From a virus: a DNA stretch of 37,079 nucleotides. The stretch spans positions 1-37,079 of the IMG/VR virus record IMGVR_UViG_3300036900_000115. One strand, 5' to 3'. Each line of letters starts with the position of its first letter. The stretch's first letter is position 1. The position numbers and the translations under genes are program-made. Shown in pieces: positions 1 to 8,385 of this stretch. The notes beneath the pieces were generated by a model, which saw nothing but the letters and a program-made list of their open reading frames with translations, was not told the DNA's origin and searched no databases.

Positions 1-64
1 CGTCAGGGTCGGCCACAAGCTCTTTCAGTCGCATCATTGCTCTTGGTTCAACTTCTAAAATCAT
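1..64 (-). CDS. hypothetical protein, N-terminal fragment cut by the window edge
   Basis: An ATG at 64 reads 21 codons in frame to the left edge with no stop. The visible protein starts MILEVEPRAMMRLKELVADP. A good ribosome site (AAGGAT) lies about 8 bases upstream on the minus strand. It follows the 64-aa gene at 77-271 in the same leftward series as terminase and portal, so it is probably part of the head-gene operon that continues outside the window. The family cannot be recognised from 21 residues. Confidence 0.6.
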   Translation of the reverse strand, partial: MILEVEPRAMMRLKELVADPD

Positions 65-76
65 CGTCTCAATCCT

Positions 77-271
77 TTAAGGGCCAGATATGCGCTTAAG
101 GTCTTTTTGAAGCAGATTGATCGCCCCCAGGGCCCGAAGGAAAACCTGACCAGCGAATTTTGATCGCGGAAATGGCGTAAGCAAATCTTTCTTTATTTGC
201 TCAATGTCCATCCTGATCCGCAATTCGACGGCGTTATCGACTGCCTCCGCCATAGTCTTTTTAGTTCTCAT
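77..271 (-). CDS. small hypothetical phage protein (64 aa)
   Basis: This 64-aa basic, mostly helical protein has no motif I recognise. Its ATG overlaps the end of the 90-aa gene upstream by 4 bases (ATGA), which is typical of translational coupling in this operon. It lies downstream of the portal gene, where many phages keep small head-assembly or unknown genes. No membrane segment or cysteine motif is visible. The call as a real gene rests on the tight coupling and the absence of a better reading on either strand. Confidence 0.6.
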   Translation of the reverse strand: MRTKKTMAEAVDNAVELRIRMDIEQIKKDLLTPFPRSKFAGQVFLRALGAINLLQKDLKRISGP

Positions 272-540
272 GGTTTTGATCCTATAGCGGCGGTATGCGT
301 TCGGCTGGCGTGTTCATCAAAGCCGCGCATTAGCGCATTGGCGAACCAACCAATCATCCATCCCTCATCAACCGGCTTGCCCTCTGCATCCCTGTATCCA
401 AGTTCGGTGGCTATCTTACAGAACGCCTCTGCCCAATCGCGGGCATCGAAGGACGGCAGCGGCCAATCACAGCGCTCTTTAGGTGGCGTGTCGGCGTTGT
501 CGATCTCGTATTGAAGATGGTCGCCATTGTGAATAATCAT
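268..540 (-). CDS. hypothetical protein (90 aa), downstream of portal
   Basis: A 90-aa acidic to neutral protein starting MIIHNGDHLQYEIDNADTPP, with an aromatic-rich middle (DWAEAFCKIATELGYRDAEG, then GWMIGWFANALMRGF). The ribosome site GAGGACA lies 6 bases before the ATG at 540. It sits 33 bp beyond the portal stop and is coupled to the next gene by an ATGA overlap. The residue pattern resembles small conserved phage proteins of the kind often annotated as unknown, but I cannot name a family. It is probably cotranscribed with portal. Confidence 0.65.
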   Translation of the reverse strand: MIIHNGDHLQYEIDNADTPPKERCDWPLPSFDARDWAEAFCKIATELGYRDAEGKPVDEGWMIGWFANALMRGFDEHASRTHTAAIGSKP

Positions 541-573
541 GGTGTTGTCCTCATAGGGCGCACAATGCGGCGG

Positions 574-2916
574 CTACTGCAAAGTCGGTGAGCCTGGTGC
601 GCCGCTCGGATGCGGCGGTGACGCGCCGGCGCCGCCGAGCTGCTGCGCGGCATCGGGCGGTCCACCCGGCGGCTGAGCTGCTGGTCCCGCGGCGTTGTCT
701 TTGCCTTGCGGACCTTGCGCAGCGCCGGCCGCTGGACCGGTGCCGGGCAGTTGCGCCTGGCTCATGCCGTTCATCGCAACGATCGACGGCAGCTGGCTCT
801 TGAACGCCTGCGTGAGATCGAGCTTGTCGTCCATGCGCCGCAGCAGATCCTTCGCGAGAAATTCTGGATCGATGCCGGGCAACTGAATAAGCAACGGGTA
901 AACACGCTGCGCGGTCGCCACCTCCTGCGCTGCATTCGGCCGGCCCATCGAGCCGGCCTCGACCTCGAGCAGCACCTCCTGCGCGATGTCCTGGCGGCTC
1001 ATCTCAGGCCACACGCAGCCGACGCCGACGATCTTCTCGACGGTCGGGCGCGACACTTCGGTGAGCAGGATCTGCCCGCCGTTGCGCGCCATCTGCGTCA
1101 TCATGTCGTTCAGGTCATCGATGTTGGATCCCATCGACGTCATGCGCGAGCCTTCGGCGATGTTGGCCTGCGTGGCGGTGGCGTCACTGGTGCCGCCCAG
1201 GTTGGCCTCCTGCACGCCGGTGACGCGCAGCACGTCCTCGTAGACGGGGTTGACCTCGTAGAGATTGTTGTCGATGCCGGGCCCGGCGTAGGCCTGCAGC
1301 AACTGCTTGACGTCCTGGTTGGGCTGCAGCGCATTGAGCTCGATGATGGCATTGGCCTCGCGCTCGGCGAGCTTGTTGAGATCGTCCTCCTCGATCGCGC
1401 CGGCGACCACGGCGGTGAACGGGCGTGCTGCGATGCGCTGTTCCTTGAGACCTTCACGGCAACGATTGTATTCGCGCTGCATGTCCATCATCAGCCGCAC
1501 GTCGGACGGCGGGAAGATTTCTTTCTCGTTCGGCGCCTCGTTGAACAGCAGCGCGTACCAGGGATAGAAGCGCTCGTTGTAGATCTCGGGTGAGGCCGGC
1601 TCGCGCAGGAAGTCCTCGTAGCCGTCGCACACCTCGTACACCAGGCCGTCCTTGCGGCAGTAGATCTGCCAGACGCAGCAGAAATCGCAGTCCTTGTCAT
1701 CGGTCGAGGAGCCGGTGTTCCAGTTCTCGTTGGTCAGCGTCCACGGGTCGGATCCCTGGACGTCGTCGCGGTGATAGGCGGTGTAGCTCTTGCCGACGTC
1801 CTTTTTGTAGATCTCTTGCACCTCGTACGGCGTGAGCAAAAATTCTTCGGCCACATAATCGCCGCCAAGAAAGTGCCGCAGCTCGACGCACTTGACGTCG
1901 GGGATGATGTTGGTCGGCATCGGGTAATCGTAGGTGAGCCCCTCGCGCGCGACGAACTCCGACTGCTTCGACAGATCCTCGATCAACAGTCTGAGCTGCT
2001 CGCTCTCCTTGGAGTTCTCGTCGAATTGTTCGTCGGCGTGATCGGCACTCAGGCGCTCGAGGGTGCCAAGGCGCTCGCTGGCGTCGGCGATGCCCTTCTC
2101 CATGTCGGGCCGCTGCTGCATCACCCGCTCGAAACCGAGCTTAACGTAGCCGACGCCCATGGTGACGGTGCGGCGCACCACGAGCTTCATCATCATCTTG
2201 AACGGATGCACCTGCTCGTCGATGTTGTATTTGTAGAGCAGCTCGAGGGTCTTGCCCAATTTGTCGAGCATCTCGTGCTCGGAGCGCACCTTGGCGGCAT
2301 CGGCCATGATTGCCATGCCCTGCTGTGCCACCTGCGCCGCCATCGGGTTGCCGAGCATGTTGCCGGCAATGCCGGCCGGCCCCGACGCCGCGGCCATCGG
2401 CGGCATTCCTGGCGGGGCGCCAGGCTGCGCGGACTGGCTGGCGAACATGGCGCCGGCCTGCATCAACGAGGAGATCTGCGATTGCGTCTCGTTCCACGCC
2501 GTGGCGTCGAGGCGCTCGCGCCGGCGCGCGATGGCCTTGGGATTTTTCGCGTAGAGGAACGCGGTTTTTTGCGCGACCATGCGCAGCGTCAAATTGGCGA
2601 TGTAGCGCGTGTCGTCGGGGTTTGTTGACCACTGCTTGCCGAAAGCAAAATCCATGTCCTCCTTCATGCGCTTGAAGGCTGGACCCCAATGCTTCTTCGC
2701 CGCCTTGACACGCGAGGCCCAGGACCGCACCAGGCGCGCGCGCTGCTCTGGCGGATCCGGCGGCTCGCGATCGATGATGTCTTTCTTGTCGCCGGTCTGC
2801 TGCTGGTCGGCGGCGAGCATCTGCATCAGGCCGGCGGCGTTGTCGACGGGTGCATTGGGGTCAGCCATCGGATCCACCGGCGGCGGGATCCCTGGCCCTG
2901 TTGGTCCTATAGCCAT
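574..2916 (-). CDS. phage portal protein (about 780 aa)
   Basis: This is the large dodecameric ring protein through which DNA enters the head and to which the tail attaches. The 780-aa length fits the large portals of podovirus-type phages. The core contains the FYPWYALLFNEAPNEKEI and PPSDVRLMMDMQREYNRCRE stretches and the later GGTSDATATQANIAEGSRM segment, where portal proteins carry a conserved Ala/Thr/Glu helix. A Met/Ala/Gln-rich insertion lies around residues 160-205, and the C terminus is Pro/Gly/Ala-rich and probably disordered. I chose the ATG at 2916 (MAIGPTGPG) because an AAAAGGAAT ribosome site precedes it and it overlaps the terminase stop; a longer frame opens at 2973. It lies directly after TerL, the usual order. 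Confidence 0.88.
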   Translation of the reverse strand: MAIGPTGPGIPPPVDPMADPNAPVDNAAGLMQMLAADQQQTGDKKDIIDREPPDPPEQRARLVRSWASRVKAAKKHWGPAFKRMKEDMDFAFGKQWSTNPDDTRYIANLTLRMVAQKTAFLYAKNPKAIARRRERLDATAWNETQSQISSLMQAGAMFASQSAQPGAPPGMPPMAAASGPAGIAGNMLGNPMAAQVAQQGMAIMADAAKVRSEHEMLDKLGKTLELLYKYNIDEQVHPFKMMMKLVVRRTVTMGVGYVKLGFERVMQQRPDMEKGIADASERLGTLERLSADHADEQFDENSKESEQLRLLIEDLSKQSEFVAREGLTYDYPMPTNIIPDVKCVELRHFLGGDYVAEEFLLTPYEVQEIYKKDVGKSYTAYHRDDVQGSDPWTLTNENWNTGSSTDDKDCDFCCVWQIYCRKDGLVYEVCDGYEDFLREPASPEIYNERFYPWYALLFNEAPNEKEIFPPSDVRLMMDMQREYNRCREGLKEQRIAARPFTAVVAGAIEEDDLNKLAEREANAIIELNALQPNQDVKQLLQAYAGPGIDNNLYEVNPVYEDVLRVTGVQEANLGGTSDATATQANIAEGSRMTSMGSNIDDLNDMMTQMARNGGQILLTEVSRPTVEKIVGVGCVWPEMSRQDIAQEVLLEVEAGSMGRPNAAQEVATAQRVYPLLIQLPGIDPEFLAKDLLRRMDDKLDLTQAFKSQLPSIVAMNGMSQAQLPGTGPAAGAAQGPQGKDNAAGPAAQPPGGPPDAAQQLGGAGASPPHPSGAPGSPTLQ

Positions 2917-4472
2917 CCGGCCAAATTCCTTTTCTGTCGCTCGCGCCGCTCGGCGTGCTTGGTGCCCTTCCACAGCGCCGCGAACGTGCCTTCCTGAATG
3001 ATCTGCTCCGGTGGTTTTTGCCGGTTGCGCGATCGCATCTTCGACAGACCGAGACCGATGAGCGAGAGAGTATCCACGAAATCATCTTTCGCGCCATTGG
3101 GGAATTTGAGGATCTGGTCCTGCGCCTCGGCCCACCAGCGTGTCCAGGTCGGGAAATGCACCATCCGCATCGCTGAGCGCGCCTGGATCGATTGCGCGCG
3201 CTGCTCCTTGTCGTTGGCCGGCGCGATCGGATCCATCACGCAGAACACGCGCTTCTCGAGCATGCGCTTGCGCAAAAACGGCCCGATTGATTTCTCGATC
3301 GCGCCCTTCTCGGCCCACCAGAATTGCGGCTTGTACTTTTCGATCAGCACCAGCATGCCCTCGACGGCGCCGGCTGAGTCGAGCCGCAGCCACACCACGT
3401 CGGGCATGATCCAGACGTGATCGGCGGTGTCGACGCCGACGACCATGAGACAGGTCTTGTCGCCGTGCTTGGCCAGCGTCACCGCATGATCGCTCGCAGC
3501 GTAAAAGCGCATCGTGTCATGCGCCGGCAGATCCTTCATCGAATTGTAGGGAACGAGATCCGCGTGCCGGAAGAAGGCGCCTTCGCGCGGTGACGGCCGG
3601 CATTGATAGAGCGCCATGAACCCGCGCGGGTCCGCCATCTTGAGCTCGTTGAGATACTCGACATCGAAGCGCTCGGGCCACAGCGCTTCGCCCTCGGCGC
3701 GGCCCAGGATGTCGTTCTCCTCGGCGAGCGCGGGGAGCTGGATCTTGCGCCAGAGCTTTGCCTCATCGTGCGAGTAGTACGGGTTGAGCGGATCGGTCAG
3801 GCGCCCGATCAGGTCGTCTTCATTCCAGCGCGTGGTGATGACGACGATGGTGCCGTACTTGTTCATCAGGCGGGACTTGAGCACCTGGTTGTACCACTGC
3901 CAGAGATTGTCGCGGATGACGACGCTGTCTGCCTCCTTGCGATCCTTGAGCGGATCGTCGAGCAGGATGGTGTGAGCGCCGCGACCAGTGACGGCGGATC
4001 CGCGGCCGACGCAGAACACAACGCCGCCGTCAGTGGTCTCTACGCGGTTTACTGCTGCGGATTTCTTTTTGATCTGCAGATTGGGAAACACCTGCCGGTA
4101 CTGCGGTGTCTGCATGATGTCGCGGATCTTGCGCCCGAGATCCCACGAGTACGTCTCGTTGTAGGTGGCGACGATGACCGATCGCTCGGGATGCCGGCCG
4201 ATGTACCAGGCCGGATACATCGAGCTCGCCAATGTCGTCTTGCCGGCGCGCGGCATGATCTCGATCTCGAGCCGGCGATATTTTGCCGCCTCGACCTCCT
4301 CGAGGCCGGCGCCGATGACGCGGTGGAATTTTTGCGGCGAGTAGAGCGAGAAATCAGGATCGTCGGCGTTGTTGGGATCCGGCATCATCAGCCGCGTGAA
4401 CTCAATCAGGTTGTCGCGCGCCAGGAGGATGGCGCGTTTGCGCTTGAGCAGCAGGAGCCGGCGATCGCTCAT
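2907..4472 (-). CDS. terL: terminase large subunit (ATPase and nuclease)
   Basis: This is the DNA-packaging motor; it hydrolyses ATP to translocate DNA through the portal and cuts the concatemer. It has 521 aa from the ATG at 4472. The Walker A variant MPRAGKTT is at residues 73-80, Walker B TILLDD at 168-173, and the coupling motif VITTRW at 211-216. The C-terminal RNase-H-like nuclease begins near AASDHA (Asp328), followed by a WWAEKGAIEKS strand and a late DFVDTLSLIG acidic strand. An in-frame extension to 4739 exists, but it would overlap the upstream gene almost completely, whereas the ATG at 4472 shares one base with that gene's stop (TGATG). Length and motifs are those of a complete, functional enzyme. 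Confidence 0.95.
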   Translation of the reverse strand: MSDRRLLLLKRKRAILLARDNLIEFTRLMMPDPNNADDPDFSLYSPQKFHRVIGAGLEEVEAAKYRRLEIEIMPRAGKTTLASSMYPAWYIGRHPERSVIVATYNETYSWDLGRKIRDIMQTPQYRQVFPNLQIKKKSAAVNRVETTDGGVVFCVGRGSAVTGRGAHTILLDDPLKDRKEADSVVIRDNLWQWYNQVLKSRLMNKYGTIVVITTRWNEDDLIGRLTDPLNPYYSHDEAKLWRKIQLPALAEENDILGRAEGEALWPERFDVEYLNELKMADPRGFMALYQCRPSPREGAFFRHADLVPYNSMKDLPAHDTMRFYAASDHAVTLAKHGDKTCLMVVGVDTADHVWIMPDVVWLRLDSAGAVEGMLVLIEKYKPQFWWAEKGAIEKSIGPFLRKRMLEKRVFCVMDPIAPANDKEQRAQSIQARSAMRMVHFPTWTRWWAEAQDQILKFPNGAKDDFVDTLSLIGLGLSKMRSRNRQKPPEQIIQEGTFAALWKGTKHAERRERQKRNLAGWL

Positions 4473-4777
4473 CAGTATGGGTTTCGGTTCTTCGGCCGGC
4501 CGACCGGCTCCGAATGTTTTGTTTTGTGCATCGGCACCGGCGGCATCTTTGTGATCTTCTTGTTGGTGTTCTGCGGCACCGTCTCCGAATACGGTGTCTG
4601 CTTCATGCCGGGCGACGGTGACGAGTGATGCGAGTAGTTGTCCTGCGTCGGCGATTGTGCGGGCGGTGCTTTCACTTTCTGCTCCTGTGGTTGTGGGCCA
4701 GGTGATGCGGCTTGTTGCCGATTGGGATCCGGCGGCCAAAGTGGCGCGTTTGCCAGCGGTTTGAGCGGGTTTGCCAT
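4472..4777 (-). CDS. Pro/Gln-rich small protein upstream of terL (101 aa)
   Basis: This 101-aa protein (MANPLKPLANAPLWPPDPNR at the start) is rich in Pro, Gln, Lys and Ser and is probably unfolded. The ribosome site AGGAGA lies about 8 bases before the ATG, and the stop overlaps the terL start. The position is that of a small terminase subunit, but no helix-turn-helix or oligomerisation pattern is visible, so I do not call it TerS. It could be a linker, an assembly factor or a decoy reading. A divergent rightward gene begins 48 bases away. Confidence 0.55.
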   Translation of the reverse strand: MANPLKPLANAPLWPPDPNRQQAASPGPQPQEQKVKAPPAQSPTQDNYSHHSSPSPGMKQTPYSETVPQNTNKKITKMPPVPMHKTKHSEPVGRPKNRNPY

Positions 4778-4813
4778 CTGTCTGCTTCTCCTGTTATAAG
4801 GGCCGTTGGCCCT
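4771..4813 (+). promoter_or_regulatory. candidate promoter with an AGGGY-N5-RCCCT operator
   Basis: TTGCCA (4771-4776) and TATAAG (4795-4800) are spaced 18 bp apart and point toward the rightward gene at 4825. Immediately after the -10 is the palindrome AGGGCCGTTGGCCCT (4799-4813). It has the same 15-bp geometry as four other sites in the window, at 28600, 32073, 32171 and 33420. On the other strand the same bases include TATAAC, which could instead serve the leftward gene starting at 4777. The match to the other operators is seen directly; regulation is inferred. Confidence 0.5.
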
Positions 4814-4824
4814 ATGAGGATGAT

Positions 4825-5112
4825 ATGGTTAAAGTCCTATATAAAGGCGGTCCCGGCTACCGGATCGAAAAGCCGTTCACGGCTGAAGAGCAGCGCGCGT
4901 TTGCTTCTGGCAAGCGAAAGGATTGGCCGAAGGGCTACGATCCTCGCTACTTTTTGCTGAGCGGCGAGGTGTGGCCGCACAGCCAGAACAAAGAGATCGA
5001 CTTCGACAAGATCACGTCGATGACGTTCTACGGCGCAGCTCCGCATCGACCTAACCCCCAGGCTGAGACTGCTGTTGCTCAAGCAACGGCGCGGCGAAAA
5101 CAGCGGCGATAG
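4825..5112 (+). CDS. lone rightward gene inside the leftward late operon (95 aa, unknown)
   Basis: The protein starts MVKVLYKGGPGYRIEKPF and has a balanced composition, with aromatic and charged residues (KDWPKGYDPRYFLLSGEVW), and a basic C-terminal tail. GAGG lies 5 bases before the ATG at 4825. It is the only rightward gene among roughly 17 kb of leftward late genes, and it overlaps the 3' end of the 780-aa gene by 62 bp tail to tail. A promoter and an operator-like palindrome stand directly upstream. This arrangement is that of a moron, a gene expressed independently of the late operon, often in the lysogen. I do not recognise the family. Confidence 0.6.
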   Translation: MVKVLYKGGPGYRIEKPFTAEEQRAFASGKRKDWPKGYDPRYFLLSGEVWPHSQNKEIDFDKITSMTFYGAAPHRPNPQAETAVAQATARRKQRR

Positions 5113-7393
5113 CCGGCAGCGCGATCTTGCCGGCCTTCTCCGCTGCCTTGAGCCCGGCGAGGCCTTTGTCGATGAAGATCTGCCGGGCATTCTGTACATC
5201 CTGACGCACCGTTTTTCCTTCGCTGGCGAGCTGCGCATCGCGTTCGTACATCCCGCGCACCTGGCTGCGCAGCTGATCGGAGGCGTCGATCTTGGCGATC
5301 ATCTCGGGGTCGTTGTAGACGCGCATGAGCTGCCGGGTTGCCTTGCCGGTCCCGGCATTTTTTTCCGCCAATGTTTTGCTGAAATCTTGCGTGATCGATT
5401 GACGCTCGGCGCGCTGCACCGGACCCGCGGCATCGCCGAGCTGCTGGGCGAGCTCGCCCACCTTGCCTAGCGTCAGCGGCTTGGCGCCTCCCCAGTTGGT
5501 CAACACCGCCTGGTCCTCGCCGAGATGCATCAGGTTGGGCCGGCCAAATTGCGCACCGATGCCCTGCAGCCGATCGACCTCGGCCGGCGAGAGCTGCCCT
5601 TGCGGATTGAACAGAACGTCGCCCTTTCGACCGGGCGCGTTCCTGGTCGTCATGTAGTTGGCGGCACCCATGTTGTTGACGTTGAAGTAGGTGCGAAATG
5701 CCTCGCCGAGCTTAAGCATTTTTTCCGAGGCAGGATCCAAAACACGCGAGCCGGATTTTCCGGTGAGGCTGACCAGTGGCCGGCCGGCGCCGCCGGGATT
5801 GACGTCGGTCTTGCCGCCCTTCTCGAATATTCCCGTCGTTGGGATACTCGGCCGCTGATACGCACCGAGCGCGTTGTAGATCGTGTCGTAGGGTTGGCCG
5901 CCCGCGCCTCGCACCGTTTGCGACGAGCGCGGATCGTTGTGGAACGCCTCGCGCGCTAATTGATCGCCGGTGGAGATTTCCGGCAGGTGTCCGGTGCCAA
6001 CGCCGGGAATTGTTTCGTAGGTCGCAAACGCCGTCTGCTGATCCAGCGTGTGCTTGTACTGCACGTCGGCCTGCTGCAGCGCCTCTTCGATGGTGATTGG
6101 CTTGCCGCGCTTCGCCGCCTTGTTGAAAATATCTTCCGCGCGTTTGCCGATCCAGCCGGCGGCCTGCACTTTTTGTGCCGTCCAATTTTTATCATTGCCG
6201 AGCCCGATCTGATTGGCGCGGTCTGCCGCCGTCAGTGTCTCCCCATCCATCCACACATGCTGCTGCTCGGTGAGCGCGCTCGCCCACGGCTTGCCGTTCT
6301 TGGTGTAGCCCAGCGCGCGCGCGTGCCAGATATCGTTCGCTGACGTCGGCGGCTCTGGAATTGTCGGGTCGATGCTCTCGCTGTACGGCCCGGTCTTTTT
6401 GCCGAGCTTGATGTCCTCGCCGGATTGCCGCGCCTCGATGTATTGCCGTCCCTGTTGACCGGTTCGCACTTTGTCGAGCGGCATTCCCATCTCGTAGGCG
6501 TTGTGCGCCTGGATCGCCCAGTTCTGATTGACCGGCGGCGTGGCTTGCGGCGACCAGGCTGCGTATTCCTGCGCGGCGAGATGGCCGGCCGGCGGCGCGT
6601 TGGATCCCGCGCGCGGCGGTGGAGCTCCGGTGATCTCACCAATGGTTTCCCGCGCGTTCGGATACCAATTCTGGCCACCGATGCGCGACCCGAGCTCAAC
6701 GTATTTGTCGAAATCCGCGCGCGCCCGCGCCAGGTCGTCGAGGCCTTTGACGTTTTCCGGTGCGCCCTTGAAGCCAACACCGGTTTCGTTCGGAATGATG
6801 TGCGGCTCGGTCTTCGCCAGGTCGACGGCGCCCTGCGCGGTCTGCGCGCGAAACTGCGGACCACTGGGTCCGGTGAGATAGCGCTGCGGCGCCTCAACCG
6901 GCGGCAAGCGCTCGGCAAGCTGCATGGCCGTTCCCGTCGCGCCTGGCGGCAGGATCGATCGGCCGAGCTGCTCACCGAGAATGCCGCGCCGCACGCCGCC
7001 CAGGAACGGAGCTGCGGCCTGCGACCCACCAGGACCGCCGCCCATCTGGATCATGAAATCGAGTGGATCAAAATGTGATCGCTGCGCCGACAGAGCGGCG
7101 ACGTTTTCCTGCAATGTTTTCGGCAGGCCGGGGATCGCCGGGATCGGCGCTGCACCTTGCGTAAATTGCGGCGCCGGATCATCACGCACCCCACGGTTCT
7201 GCTTGAAAAGATCGGCGAGCTGCTTGCCTACACTATTCGGCACCGCCGCCAGTTCGGGCTGATCGACGATCGGCTGGCCCAATTCATCTGTCGCCGGAAA
7301 TCCTTGCGACGGCGGGAGCTGGCCGCCGTCCAGCATCTTGCGCTGCCAGTCCTCCAGATCGCCGCCAAGTATGTCGCCCAGGCCGGGCATCAT
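5051..7393 (-). CDS. 780-aa virion-associated candidate with a DUF7178-like segment
   Basis: A long, Gln/Gly/Pro-containing protein with no membrane segment until a hydrophobic stretch near the C terminus (ALPAIAAVFAAPLL). Around residues 225-300 the pattern NWYPNARETIGEITG ... AAWSPQATPPVNQNW followed by AHNAYEMG resembles the DUF7178 type of phage protein, in which a Trp-Tyr segment is followed by a Ser-Pro-Gln-Thr helix. The second half includes a TTRNAPGRKG loop and many Gln/Ala helices. Position between the lysis genes and terL, and size, fit an internal or ejected virion protein of a short-tailed phage; that role is inferred. It overlaps the previous gene by 4 bases. Confidence 0.7.
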   Translation of the reverse strand: MMPGLGDILGGDLEDWQRKMLDGGQLPPSQGFPATDELGQPIVDQPELAAVPNSVGKQLADLFKQNRGVRDDPAPQFTQGAAPIPAIPGLPKTLQENVAALSAQRSHFDPLDFMIQMGGGPGGSQAAAPFLGGVRRGILGEQLGRSILPPGATGTAMQLAERLPPVEAPQRYLTGPSGPQFRAQTAQGAVDLAKTEPHIIPNETGVGFKGAPENVKGLDDLARARADFDKYVELGSRIGGQNWYPNARETIGEITGAPPPRAGSNAPPAGHLAAQEYAAWSPQATPPVNQNWAIQAHNAYEMGMPLDKVRTGQQGRQYIEARQSGEDIKLGKKTGPYSESIDPTIPEPPTSANDIWHARALGYTKNGKPWASALTEQQHVWMDGETLTAADRANQIGLGNDKNWTAQKVQAAGWIGKRAEDIFNKAAKRGKPITIEEALQQADVQYKHTLDQQTAFATYETIPGVGTGHLPEISTGDQLAREAFHNDPRSSQTVRGAGGQPYDTIYNALGAYQRPSIPTTGIFEKGGKTDVNPGGAGRPLVSLTGKSGSRVLDPASEKMLKLGEAFRTYFNVNNMGAANYMTTRNAPGRKGDVLFNPQGQLSPAEVDRLQGIGAQFGRPNLMHLGEDQAVLTNWGGAKPLTLGKVGELAQQLGDAAGPVQRAERQSITQDFSKTLAEKNAGTGKATRQLMRVYNDPEMIAKIDASDQLRSQVRGMYERDAQLASEGKTVRQDVQNARQIFIDKGLAGLKAAEKAGKIALPAIAAVFAAPLLEQQQSQPGG

Positions 7394-7788
7394 CGCCCTC
7401 CGTAATCGACGAAATCGTCGCCGTCGTAGCCGGTGCGGCGCGAGCAGGAGCGCTCGAGCAGCTCAGCCAGGCGCGGATCGTGGACAGTGTCAGGACGCAT
7501 TTCAGGACGCATTAAAATGCGTTTCGCATATGCGTCGGGATGTGCTTGCGCAGGTTGCTCACTTTTGCGCACCGTTTGCGCAGGTTTGCGCACTGTTTTG
7601 CGCACCGCCGGTAGCGACGTAGTGGGGTAGACTACTGGGGTGACTAGTCTCCCCTGCAGCGCATTGCCGATGCGCCGGATCAGTCCAGGCCGCGCGAGCT
7701 CGAGCATGCGGCCGTTCGGCAGACCGCAATGCTCGATGAGCTGGCGCTCAAGCTCGTCCCAGATCTGCGCTGCGCGTGCCTTGTTCAT
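7390..7788 (-). CDS. hypothetical protein (132 aa), basic linker and acidic tail
   Basis: A 132-aa protein with a helical N-terminal part (MNKARAAQIWDELERQLIEH), a middle containing a VRKxVRKPAQTVRK repeat rich in Lys and Arg, and an acidic end (GYDGDDFVDYGG). It is tied into the operon by a TGATG overlap upstream and an ATGA overlap downstream. No catalytic motif is visible. The plus strand across the same bases gives only Arg/Ala-rich shadows. It could be a structural or lysis accessory protein, but nothing in the sequence decides this. Confidence 0.6.
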   Translation of the reverse strand: MNKARAAQIWDELERQLIEHCGLPNGRMLELARPGLIRRIGNALQGRLVTPVVYPTTSLPAVRKTVRKPAQTVRKSEQPAQAHPDAYAKRILMRPEMRPDTVHDPRLAELLERSCSRRTGYDGDDFVDYGGR

Positions 7789-7919
7789 CAGTCACACCTC
7801 AGAACGCGCTCTTCGTCACGCCAACAGCGGCAGCACGCCGGCCAGGTGACCGACGCCGCCACCAGCATGAGGATCAATACTCCCAAAGCAATCGCCAGCA
7901 CCATATTGCGCTCGATCAT
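7788..7919 (-). CDS. 43-aa single-span membrane protein in the lysis region
   Basis: From the ATG at 7919 the frame encodes MIERNMVLAIALGVLILMLV followed by AASVTWPACCRCWRDEERVL, that is, one N-terminal hydrophobic helix, a Cys cluster and a charged tail. It overlaps its neighbours by ATGA on the left-hand gene's end and by TGATG on the next start, so its place in the operon is clear although it is very short. A tiny membrane protein beside an endolysin is often a holin, antiholin or spanin part; which of these applies here is not shown by the sequence. Confidence 0.65.
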   Translation of the reverse strand: MIERNMVLAIALGVLILMLVAASVTWPACCRCWRDEERVLRCD

Positions 7920-8368
7920 CTCCGCTCTGGCTTCATGATCGACGGCGTGTCGCCGAGATGAATATAGCTGCCGGTGTAGCGCGCGCCCATCAGCGTATTG
8001 TCGACCAGGATCAGCAGCGCGATCAGAATAATGGCGAAGACGATCACCCGCACAACCTCGGCAATTTGTGGCGTGGTGAAGCTGGCGATCAGTCCGATCA
8101 CCATGTCGAGCAGGTAAAGCACAACAAGGATGACGATGATGCCGATGGCAAAGCCGATGATGTTGCCAACCGTGGGCGCGGCACCGCCGCCGAAGAGCAC
8201 GTTTTGGATCGCGAGGATGAGGACGACCGCAAAGACGACGCCGACGGCAATCTTGGCCACCCTGTTCATGGCGGGGTCTGGAGCGGCCTTGTCGACCACG
8301 ATGAAGAACATTGCGGCTGCTCCGCACAGCACGATCAGCGTGATCAGAAAACCAAACAATGCACCCAT
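7916..8368 (-). CDS. multi-span membrane protein (150 aa), holin candidate
   Basis: The 150-aa protein has about four hydrophobic segments: residues 5-25 (LFGFLITLIVLCGAAAMFF), 38-58, 66-90 and 100-122. The soluble C terminus ends GSYIHLGDTPSIMKPERR. It starts at the ATG at 8368, 17 bases beyond the endolysin stop, and overlaps the 43-aa membrane gene by ATGA. Phage membrane proteins next to the endolysin commonly permeabilise the inner membrane so that the enzyme can reach peptidoglycan. Four segments is more than most small holins have, so another membrane role is possible. Confidence 0.75.
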   Translation of the reverse strand: MGALFGFLITLIVLCGAAAMFFIVVDKAAPDPAMNRVAKIAVGVVFAVVLILAIQNVLFGGGAAPTVGNIIGFAIGIIVILVVLYLLDMVIGLIASFTTPQIAEVVRVIVFAIILIALLILVDNTLMGARYTGSYIHLGDTPSIMKPERR

Positions 8369-8385
8369 GACCGCCTCCCTATCGT

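Noticed and set aside
1771-2628. 285-aa plus-strand frame opposite the portal gene
   Set aside because: His/Leu/Arg-rich composition typical of a shadow of a GC-rich gene; portal motifs are on the minus strand.
3603-4628. 341-aa plus-strand frame opposite terL
   Set aside because: It covers all terminase motifs in antisense and has no motif of its own.
4472-4777. Small terminase subunit by position
   Set aside because: Pro/Gln-rich and disordered, with no HTH or oligomerisation pattern; kept as unknown.
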